The notes under the pieces are model-generated. The model ran no database searches. It was not told where the DNA came from and was given only the letters and a program-made list of their open reading frames with translations. Positions 1 to 5,154 of a stretch of DNA of 6,859 nt are shown in pieces. Positions within the stretch are counted from its first letter, which is position 1. Every line of letters begins with the position of its first letter. The stretch spans positions 1-6,859 of the forward strand of contig JAHEDF010000204.1 in NCBI GenBank assembly GCA_024641365.1, given 5' to 3'. Made by a program: the position numbers and the translations under genes. The stretch comes from Planctomycetota bacterium (GTDB lineage: Bacteria > Planctomycetota > UBA11346).

Positions 1-1
1 A

Positions 2-127
2 TGTGCACCAGGACCGATAATTAAAACGTTTACCCCAGATCGTAAATCAGTTAAAGCCTACCAGAAAATTGCGGAACGATTCCGTAATCTCTATCCAGCA
101 ATTGCTGCGTATTGTCATAGCGTTTAA
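2..127 (+). CDS. FGGY-family carbohydrate kinase, C-terminal end only (xylulokinase-like)
   Basis: The frame is open from the left edge to TAA at 125-127 and encodes 41 residues, ending FRNLYPAIAAYCHSV. The pattern is an aromatic-Pro-Asp stretch (FTPDRK), then a Tyr ten residues before the closing helix, then 'F-R-N-L-Y-P-A-I'. This matches what I know of the extreme C terminus of xylulokinase-like FGGY kinases ('Y-x-P-x...Y...Y-x-x-L-Y-P-A-L'). Such enzymes phosphorylate a pentulose or hexulose with ATP in the cytosol. The catalytic and ATP-binding regions lie outside the window, so the substrate cannot be given. A strong terminator 24 bp after the stop shows this is the last gene of its transcript. 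The call rests on a short tail, so the family assignment is moderate; that it is coding is more likely than not. Confidence 0.6.
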   Translation, partial: CAPGPIIKTFTPDRKSVKAYQKIAERFRNLYPAIAAYCHSV

Positions 128-150
128 GTTAAACGAAACATTATATATAG

Positions 151-188
151 CCGCACTTTGCCATACCGTTTGGTAAAGTGCGGTTTTT
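151..188 (+). terminator. Rho-independent terminator after the kinase gene
   Basis: The arms are CCGCACTTTGCC (151-162) and GGTAAAGTGCGG (172-183), giving a 12-bp stem with one G-T wobble, around a 9-nt loop. Five T residues (184-188) follow directly. It lies 24 bp after the kinase stop codon and separates that transcript from the sulfatase. Confidence 0.9.
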
Positions 189-208
189 AATGTGGTGGTC
201 TCAAGTCC

Positions 209-238
209 ATGACTCGTCATGCGAATCACAGTGATAAT
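209..238 (+). promoter_or_regulatory. Candidate promoter for the sulfatase gene
   Basis: A -35-like ATGACT (209-214, 4 of 6 to TTGACA) is followed after 18 bp by a -10-like GATAAT (233-238, 5 of 6 to TATAAT). The start of transcription would fall near 245, giving a leader of about 60 nt. The -10 overlaps the first ATCACAGTGAT palindrome. A weaker alternative is TATCTT at 281-286 with CTGTGA at 258-263. The match is to sigma-70 consensus only, and the organism's own consensus is unknown. Confidence 0.35.
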
Positions 239-263
239 GATGCGTGATTATTCATCACTGTGA
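225..263. promoter_or_regulatory. Palindrome cluster, possible operator upstream of the sulfatase
   Basis: The pentamer ATCAC or its complement GTGAT occurs repeatedly within 39 bp. ATCACAGTGAT (225-235) is a perfect 5-1-5 palindrome. GTGAT (244-248) and ATCAC (254-258) face each other across 5 bp. ATCACTGTGA (254-263) is a second copy of the palindrome with one end base lacking. The outer arms 226-235 and 254-263 are also exact 10-bp inverted repeats, so the RNA could form a hairpin with an 18-nt loop. No T-tract follows, so it is not a terminator. The two palindrome centres are 29 bp apart, near three helical turns, as for a pair of dimer sites of a repressor. The regulator is not in the window. 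Confidence 0.45.
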
Positions 264-306
264 ACGGCCATTAATTCCATTATCTTAATGAGCGATAGGG
301 GGAAGC

Positions 307-2193
307 ATGGTTCTTTATCAGCATGTCCTGAATGCTATGTTGGTTTTGTGCTTAACCATTATTTGCGCATATACAGAAAACCACCCGAATATCTTATGGA
401 TTACCGTTGAAGACATGAGTCCACATCTGGGCTGTTATGGAGCCAAAGATGCACGAACACCCCATCTAGATGCTTTTGCGCAAACAGCGATTCGGTATAC
501 GCATGCTTTTGCAACAGCGCCTGTCTGTTCACCGTCGCGCAGTTGTTTAATAACGGGCAATTATGCAACATCATTAGGGACGCACGAAATGCGCTCTCAT
601 TTTCCGCTTCCTGACTATATTCGTGGTTTTCCTGCCTATCTACGAGAAGCCGGTTATTATTGCAGCAATAATGTTAAGACGGATTATAATATTCGTGATG
701 AAAAACTTTTTATAAAAGACGCGTGGAATGAATCATCTGCTACTGCACATTGGAAAAAACGTGCAAAAGACCAGCCGTTTTTTGCTGTCTTTAATTGCAT
801 GTTAACCCATCAATCGCGTACGAGTGTTTGGCCCTATGAACAATTTGAAAAAGAAGTTGCTTCGTTATTAACGGCAGACGAACGGCATGATCCATCTCGC
901 GTAACTTTACCTCCATATTATCCAGATACGGAACTCGCACGAAAAGAATGGGCGCGTTACCATGACTGTGTTACGGCGATGGATAAATACGTAGGAGAAT
1001 TATTGAAAGAATTAGCCGATGACGGTTTACAAGATGATACAATAATATTCTTTTATTCAGATCATGGCATGGGGATGCCGCGAGGAAAACGAACCTTGTA
1101 TGATAGTGGACTGCATGTCCCATTATTAGTACACTTACCACAAAAATACCAGCACTTAGTGCCTGAGGGAACACCAGCCGTAACGGATCGCCTGGTAAGT
1201 TTTGTAGATTTTGCACCGACGGTTTTAAGTTTGGCCAATGTGAAAATTCCAGCGCATATGCAGGGCATTCCATTTTTAGGAAGCATTAGCGAAACACAGC
1301 GCAAGTTTGTCTATGGAGCTCGCGCTCGTGTTGATGAAGCTTTTGATGAAACGCGTTCGGTACGTGATCATAAGTGGCTGTATATTCGCAATTATATGCC
1401 GCATATGAGCTGGATGCAGCCAGAGCGTTATTCAGATTCATCGGTTTTTCGTCGTGAATTTACCTATTTATTTCAACAAGGCACTTTAAATGCTGATCAA
1501 TTAACTTTCGCAGCTCCACGACGAGCAATGGAAATGTTATTCGATACGGAAGCTGACCCACATAATCTTAAAAACCTGAGTGAAGACCCAGCCTATCAAG
1601 ATCAGCTCATACGCATGCGAGGGGCATTACGAGAATGGATTTTGACGGCACACGATGCCGGTTTTGTTTCAGAAACCGATATGTGGCAACGCTTAGCCAA
1701 TGGGAAGACACCGTTTGAATTGACGCAAAATAAAAATTTTTATCCACTCACAGATCTTTTACGCACAGCAGAAATGGTAGGATTACCATTTGCAGGAGAT
1801 GACTCTGCATTTGAAGCAAAAGATGCTGGTATACGCTATTGGGCGACCTTGGCCTTATTAACGTCGAGTAACTATCAAAAAGATAAAGCGTTAGCAGCTT
1901 TATCGGACACGTCCGTAGCGGTGCGAATCACGGCAGCATTTTATTTATTACAACATGATAATTTTCATCAGGCTCTAACATTATTACAGCAAGAAATTGG
2001 CAACGAGGACCCGAATGTGTCCCTATTGGCAGCTCGCGCATTACAGTTGTCAGGTGAACGTGCTCGACCAGCAAAACAACAAATGGAACAAGTGCTTGTT
2101 CACGTCACTAAGCACGAAAGCGAGCATCCCGTTAATATGTTTATACGTTTTTGTATCGAAGAATCTTTAGACCAATTCAAACGCCTCGAATAA
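307..2193 (+). CDS. Secreted type I sulfatase (formylglycine-dependent), N-sulfoglucosamine sulfohydrolase-like, with HEAT-like C-terminal region
   Basis: This enzyme should hydrolyse sulfate esters or sulfamates on sugars, probably outside the cytoplasm. Of its 628 residues, 1-22 form a hydrophobic leader (LNAMLVLCLTIICA) that looks like a signal peptide, though without the usual N-terminal Lys/Arg. The alkaline-phosphatase-fold domain follows. Cys74 in C-S-P-S-R is the residue converted to formylglycine. Glu35-Asp36 and Asp252-His253 are the expected Ca2+ ligands. His168 in 'L-T-H-Q-S-R', Lys261 and the 'L-Y-D-S-G-L-H-V-P-L' stretch at 264-273 are also family hallmarks. Residues about 500-600 are Ala/Leu-rich helical repeats ('GIRYWATLALL', 'VRITAAFYLL', 'VSLLAARALQL') resembling HEAT repeats, as in related planctomycetal and lentisphaeral sulfatases. 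AGGGGG at 297-302, with close spacing, supports the ATG at 307. No maturase gene is visible. Family is certain; substrate is not. Confidence 0.95.
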   Translation: MVLYQHVLNAMLVLCLTIICAYTENHPNILWITVEDMSPHLGCYGAKDARTPHLDAFAQTAIRYTHAFATAPVCSPSRSCLITGNYATSLGTHEMRSHFPLPDYIRGFPAYLREAGYYCSNNVKTDYNIRDEKLFIKDAWNESSATAHWKKRAKDQPFFAVFNCMLTHQSRTSVWPYEQFEKEVASLLTADERHDPSRVTLPPYYPDTELARKEWARYHDCVTAMDKYVGELLKELADDGLQDDTIIFFYSDHGMGMPRGKRTLYDSGLHVPLLVHLPQKYQHLVPEGTPAVTDRLVSFVDFAPTVLSLANVKIPAHMQGIPFLGSISETQRKFVYGARARVDEAFDETRSVRDHKWLYIRNYMPHMSWMQPERYSDSSVFRREFTYLFQQGTLNADQLTFAAPRRAMEMLFDTEADPHNLKNLSEDPAYQDQLIRMRGALREWILTAHDAGFVSETDMWQRLANGKTPFELTQNKNFYPLTDLLRTAEMVGLPFAGDDSAFEAKDAGIRYWATLALLTSSNYQKDKALAALSDTSVAVRITAAFYLLQHDNFHQALTLLQQEIGNEDPNVSLLAARALQLSGERARPAKQQMEQVLVHVTKHESEHPVNMFIRFCIEESLDQFKRLE

Positions 2194-2198
2194 GACAC

Positions 2199-2233
2199 AA
2201 AAAAACGCCGAACATAAGAGTTCGGCGTTTTTT
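2199..2233. terminator. Bidirectional intrinsic terminator between convergent genes
   Basis: A run of seven A (2199-2205), the arm CGCCGAAC (2206-2213), a 6-nt loop, the arm GTTCGGCG (2220-2227) and six T (2228-2233) make a perfect 8-bp GC-rich stem. It has a U-tract in either transcript, and the A and T runs can lengthen the stem. It starts 5 bp after the sulfatase stop and ends 27 bp beyond the minus-strand gene's stop, so it serves both transcripts. Confidence 0.92.
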
Positions 2234-2260
2234 AATTACAGTAATAAAAACGAGTTGGTA

Positions 2261-2665
2261 TTACCACTCAAAGCGACTACGCATGATATCGTATTTCTTT
2301 TTGGCGATTTCATTTTTGGCAATAAAGGCTTCTGCCTCTGGCATACCACGGGTCCAAGCATCAGGAAACTTCGCTTTTAACCATTGGCACTTTGTGGCAA
2401 ACAACACGCCTTCGCCGCAATTTTTTGCAAATAGATTTTCATGTACGGCACCTTCATTGGCGATACTAAATGCCATTTCCCAAAAACTGGTTGATTGGCG
2501 AATATAGGCATTCTCTTGGCTGCCAAAAATAGAGCAGATGTTTTTTGCTTCTTCGGGATTTTTCGGAACCCACCCGGCAAAATATTCGCGTGCCTTACGA
2601 CAAACGGCTTCACGCCGTAAATCGTAGAGTTTTAATACGAGTTGAGCATCTTCGGTTGTGGCCAT
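2261..2665 (-). CDS. Conserved protein of unknown function, 134 residues
   Basis: I cannot assign a function. The start is ATG at 2665 (M-A-T-T-E-D-A-Q), set by AAAAGGA 6 bp upstream. A start 13 codons earlier would run into the dehydrogenase gene and lacks such a site. The protein has no signal peptide or membrane span and looks cytosolic and mainly helical. It opens with 'L-V-L-K-L-Y-D-L-R-R-E' and has 'K-A-R-E-Y-F-A-G-W' near residues 25-33. A central 'G-S-Q-E-N-A-Y-I-R-Q-S-T-S-F-W-E-M-A' lies near 48-65, then 'G-A-V-H-E-N-L-F'. I recall similar ~140-residue proteins, opening with the same L-Y-D-L-R-R-E pattern, in Acidobacteria, Planctomycetes and Verrucomicrobia. They are listed there as hypothetical; this is memory, not a search. 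The gene lies 25 bp after the hydroxyacid dehydrogenase on the same strand, so the two are probably co-transcribed, ending at the shared terminator. Confidence 0.8.
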   Translation of the reverse strand: MATTEDAQLVLKLYDLRREAVCRKAREYFAGWVPKNPEEAKNICSIFGSQENAYIRQSTSFWEMAFSIANEGAVHENLFAKNCGEGVLFATKCQWLKAKFPDAWTRGMPEAEAFIAKNEIAKKKYDIMRSRFEW

Positions 2666-2670
2666 AATAG

Positions 2671-2677
2671 TCCTTTT
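2671..2677 (-). promoter_or_regulatory. Ribosome binding site of the 134-residue protein
   Basis: On the minus strand AAAAGGA is followed by 5-6 nt and then ATG at 2665. It lies wholly in the 25-bp gap after the dehydrogenase stop codon (2691-2693). This decides for the shorter of the two in-frame starts. Confidence 0.8.
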
Positions 2678-2690
2678 ATGGGGTGTGAGT

Positions 2691-3683
2691 TTACCAAATT
2701 TCAACGGCTGGTTCGGTCATGCCTGGTAGCCAAACAATACGATCAGGCACAATTGGTTCGCCGCGCGCGAAGGCGACGGCATTTTGTGCTGATTGAATTT
2801 CCATTTGATAGCGTCCATCGTGACTGCAACTACCTTGATGGCAGCATAAAAATACATTTGGCAGGGTCGCTAATGGTCCGACATACGGCTCTTTGTGATA
2901 AACATCTAATGCTGCACCAGCTAAATGACCATTACTCAGTAGTTCGTACAAAGCGACTTCGTCGTGCACCTCTCCACGGCAGGTATTAATATAGTAGGAG
3001 CCTTTGCGCATTTGTTTGAGGCGGTCTTTATTGAGTAAATTTTCAGTTTTCCGGGTTAAGGGCAAGTGAACAGTAACACCAAGACTCGTTTCTAATAATT
3101 CATCCAGAGAGACATAACGCACGCCATGTTGTGTTGCCCAGGCATGATCCTCGACAATATCATGAGCAATGACGTTGATGCCAAACGCCTTGGCAACAAC
3201 GGCAACTTGGCGGCCAATGCGACCACAGCCAAGAATGCCTAAGGTTTTACCTTGCCACAACACTCCGGTTAATCGTTTCCATTGCCCTTGGCGTAAACCC
3301 TCATGCGCCTCAACAAAACGGCGACCTAAACTTATTAAAATGCCAAATACTTGTTCGACGACACTACGCGCTGGGGCATCCGGTGTGTAAGTAACCGCGA
3401 TATTATGCTCCATACAAAAACGGACATCAAAATTATCGAGTCCCACGCCAACCCGAGCAATGTGTTTGAGTTTTGGTAATCCTTTAGCAATTATCTCAGC
3501 TGGTAATGCTTCTGTTGCTGCTAACAGGACTTCAACATCACCTAATAAGGCACCAGTTTCTGCTGACGTGTGTTTACGTTTATGTGGCGACAGCCGCACA
3601 TCAAAGCCATTGCGAACCAAAAGGTCGACCGGATCTGAACTCGATATGCCGTAGGGATAGCTGGTAACTTGGGTAATTATCAC
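2691..3683 (-). CDS. NAD-dependent D-2-hydroxyacid dehydrogenase, phosphoglycerate dehydrogenase-like
   Basis: The enzyme interconverts a D-2-hydroxyacid and the 2-oxoacid with NAD(H) in the cytosol. Starting at GTG 3683 it has 330 residues. The first strand (I-I-T-Q-V-T-S-Y-P-Y-G) opens the catalytic domain. The NAD domain carries G-C-G-R-I-G (152-157) with Asp175 ending the second strand, which favours NAD over NADP. 'A-R-V-G-V-G-L-D-N' (76-84) is the usual hinge motif. The catalytic triad is Arg236 (N-T-C-R-G-E), Glu265 (H-K-E-P) and His282. Around His282 the sequence is C-C-H-Q-G instead of the common T-P-H-I-G. No ACT domain is present, so this is the short form and not E. coli-type SerA. 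The frame stays open to a GTG at 3743, but those 20 residues precede the first strand and have no ribosome site; GTG 3683 has AGGA 10 nt upstream. The substrate could be 3-phosphoglycerate or another hydroxyacid. The gene leads a two-gene operon. Confidence 0.9.
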   Translation of the reverse strand: MIITQVTSYPYGISSSDPVDLLVRNGFDVRLSPHKRKHTSAETGALLGDVEVLLAATEALPAEIIAKGLPKLKHIARVGVGLDNFDVRFCMEHNIAVTYTPDAPARSVVEQVFGILISLGRRFVEAHEGLRQGQWKRLTGVLWQGKTLGILGCGRIGRQVAVVAKAFGINVIAHDIVEDHAWATQHGVRYVSLDELLETSLGVTVHLPLTRKTENLLNKDRLKQMRKGSYYINTCRGEVHDEVALYELLSNGHLAGAALDVYHKEPYVGPLATLPNVFLCCHQGSCSHDGRYQMEIQSAQNAVAFARGEPIVPDRIVWLPGMTEPAVEIW

Positions 3684-4048
3684 GGGGTGGGCATCCTGTA
3701 GGAGTTTGCACAAAAACAATGTGTCGAGTGCGAGGTGGCACACTACTCGAAAAAGACCACAAAGACCGGTAAAACGGGCATTCGACAGCCGAATACTTGC
3801 TGAAGAGACTCATAGCGAGCGTAAAACGGTTAGCGGAACGACATGTTTGCAGTTCGTTTCCATCTAACCCAGTAAGCAAATTAGTGATTATAGGAACGTT
3901 ATGGTGACTGCATTATCTTCAGAACCCTGGGCATTTACACTTGCTACAGAGGATGAATAGGGTCCCAATTTTCATATTTTGACTCACAGATGATTATATA
4001 ACTTTTCTAAGCAAATTACCAACCGGCACCGTCATCGAATCGATGTAC

Positions 4049-4070
4049 TTGACTACAGGTAAAATATAAT
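4049..4070 (+). promoter_or_regulatory. Candidate promoter or regulator site upstream of the amidase
   Basis: A perfect -10 hexamer TATAAT (4065-4070) is preceded by AAAA and, only 10 bp upstream, by TTGACT (4049-4054). The hexamer alone would place transcription near 4077, just before the AAAGGAAC site of the small ORF at 4098. The 10-bp spacing rules out TTGACT as its ordinary -35. A related module lies at 3979-4002. Confidence 0.35.
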
Positions 4071-4097
4071 TCACCCAAAGAGAAGAAAAGGAACTAA

Positions 4098-4160
4098 ATG
4101 AGCGATTTTTTTGTCCACTCATTAATAACATCTTCTAAAATTTATGAATTAACCGTGTAA
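4098..4160 (+). CDS. Possible 20-residue small ORF in the amidase leader
   Basis: The ORF encodes MSDFFVHSLITSSKIYELTV and ends in TAA. It is supported by AAAGGAAC with 4-6 nt before its ATG, a better ribosome site than that of the amidase. A TATAAT lies 27 bp upstream of the ATG. AATGAG (4097-4102) and CTCATT (4118-4123) could pair and hide the start codon. It may be a leader peptide, the stump of a lost gene, or chance. Its stop lies 53 bp before the amidase ATG. I recognise no family, and peptide sequence alone gives little support. Confidence 0.25.
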   Translation: MSDFFVHSLITSSKIYELTV

Positions 4161-4193
4161 AAGAACATAGGTTATGGTTGCTTCAATGAAATG

Positions 4194-4204
4194 CACTGAC
4201 AGTG
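4194..4204. promoter_or_regulatory. Short palindrome just before the amidase start
   Basis: CACTGACAGTG is an exact 5-1-5 palindrome ending 9 bp before the amidase ATG, where a ribosome site would be expected but is not found. It could be an operator or a weak RNA hairpin. At 11 bp it may also be chance. Confidence 0.25.
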
Positions 4205-4213
4205 TGTGCGCCC

Positions 4214-5152
4214 ATGGCTAAAGCATGGACAAGACGTCGTATCATTATCGCAGGCACAACGGGTGTCGCGGGCGTTATAATTGGAACAACAGGGACTGGA
4301 TGCAGACGAATTGGGCAGCATAGCTCGGTTGCACCAGTCAATAATGATCCGTCTCCGTACATAGCGCCTCCGAATCAGCCTGCTCAAGGACTTGTTACGA
4401 ATGGTATTTGGTATGAAATTGTTGACGGAGATACGCTCAGTGCGATAGCAAGAAAATCTGGTGTATCGATAAATGAAATTGTTGCAGCAAATAACTTGAA
4501 ATCGACTTTATTGATACCGCATGAAAAATTATGGCTTCCGGGAACGAATACGATTGGTCCAGATCCATTGGCGGCTCAGACGGCTCCCGATGAAGACCAT
4601 GTGCCAGAATCGAGAGATGACGATGATCCAGGTGTGGGCAATTTACCACGGGCTCCTGGAAAAGGGTACGTGCTGGTAAAACGTTCACAGTGGACACGCG
4701 TTGCTCCACGGAGCGATGCACGTGCAATTGGTAAAGTAACGCGTCTGACCGTTCATCATACAAGTGAACATGGTGGTTTAGTTGGCATACCTGATATAGA
4801 AGTAGTTAAACGTATAGAAAATTATCACCGCAATGGAAGAAAATGGTGCGCCATTGGATATCATTATTTAATCGGCAAAGATGGCCGCGTGTATGAGGGG
4901 CGACCAGCTAATTTGCAAGGTGCGCATGTCTTGTCTGAGAATGAAAATAATATCGGCATTTCGATGATTGGTGATTTTAATGAAAAATTACCCAATGCAC
5001 AACAGATGTCAGCATTACAATCATTTTTAGATGATACCCGTAAACGTTATGGTGTCCCCAAGAGCCGTATTTATGGGCATCGCGATTTGAATCGCAGCAA
5101 ATGCCCCGGTGATGTATTATACAATTGGCTTAAACGCTCTTATAAAGCGTAG
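4214..5152 (+). CDS. LysM and PGRP/Amidase_2 domain N-acetylmuramoyl-L-alanine amidase, probable Tat-exported lipoprotein
   Basis: The 312-residue protein should bind peptidoglycan and cleave the MurNAc-L-Ala bond outside the cytoplasm. The N terminus (M-A-K-A-W-T-R-R-R-I-I-I) has a twin-arginine-like motif at 6-11. A Gly/Ala/Ile-rich stretch follows up to Cys30 in T-G-T-G-C, a loose lipobox, so it may be a lipoprotein. A Pro-rich linker leads to a LysM domain (about 66-110: Y-E-I-V-D-G-D-T-L-S to L-W-L-P-G). Next comes an acidic linker (126-138), then the zinc amidase domain (about 152-312). Zinc ligands are His181 or His182 (T-V-H-H-T), His289 (Y-G-H-R-D-L) and Cys297 (K-C-P-G), with Tyr216 (G-Y-H-Y) at the catalytic position. 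ATG 4214 has no clear Shine-Dalgarno site. GTG 4202 is in frame but no better. A 15-codon ORF (4174-4221) overlaps the start and might couple translation. The domain calls are firm; export route and lipidation are inferred. Confidence 0.92.
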   Translation: MAKAWTRRRIIIAGTTGVAGVIIGTTGTGCRRIGQHSSVAPVNNDPSPYIAPPNQPAQGLVTNGIWYEIVDGDTLSAIARKSGVSINEIVAANNLKSTLLIPHEKLWLPGTNTIGPDPLAAQTAPDEDHVPESRDDDDPGVGNLPRAPGKGYVLVKRSQWTRVAPRSDARAIGKVTRLTVHHTSEHGGLVGIPDIEVVKRIENYHRNGRKWCAIGYHYLIGKDGRVYEGRPANLQGAHVLSENENNIGISMIGDFNEKLPNAQQMSALQSFLDDTRKRYGVPKSRIYGHRDLNRSKCPGDVLYNWLKRSYKA

Positions 5153-5154
5153 GA

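Larger units (their letters stand above)
3684..4213. other. Long intergenic region between divergent genes
   Basis: These 530 bp separate the start of the dehydrogenase (-) from that of the amidase (+), and must hold both promoters. I see no convincing protein gene, tRNA or mobile element. Frames near the dehydrogenase end are rich in Cys, Arg and Ser and look random. A minus-strand -10-like TATAAT lies at 3892-3887 but has no good -35. Plus-strand elements are two TTGACT...TATAAY modules (3979-4002 and 4049-4070) and a 20-codon ORF (4098-4160). A second, 19-codon plus-strand ORF at 3901-3960 (M-V-T-A-L-S-S-E...) has a TAGGA site 7 nt upstream but no other support. The 9-mer GTAAAACGG occurs at 3769-3777 and 3821-3829. 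Arms TCGAGT (3724-3729) and ACTCGA (3745-3750) could form a 6-bp stem in the dehydrogenase leader. Confidence 0.6.

Noticed and set aside
47..229. Minus-strand frame of 60 codons at the left end
   Set aside because: It spans the kinase tail and its terminator hairpin and is antisense to both; no family resemblance.
971..1304. Two minus-strand open frames inside the sulfatase gene
   Set aside because: They lie antisense to strongly conserved sulfatase motifs (D-H-G, K-R-x-L-Y) and have no recognisable domain or ribosome site.
2151..2507. Plus-strand frame of 118 codons across the terminator
   Set aside because: It runs through the bidirectional terminator and antisense to the 134-residue gene; its composition looks random.
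3680..3694. Four-codon frame ATG CCC ACC CCG TGA overlapping the dehydrogenase GTG start
   Set aside because: It could suggest translational coupling, but it is too short to tell from chance and its ATG directly abuts the only ribosome-site match.
3601..3879. Minus-strand frame of 92 codons upstream of and overlapping the dehydrogenase
   Set aside because: It uses a TTG start and is rich in Ser, Arg and Cys. It overlaps the well-supported dehydrogenase N terminus in another frame.
4437..4763. Minus-strand frame of 108 codons within the amidase gene
   Set aside because: It is antisense to the LysM and linker coding region, with no domain or start signal.
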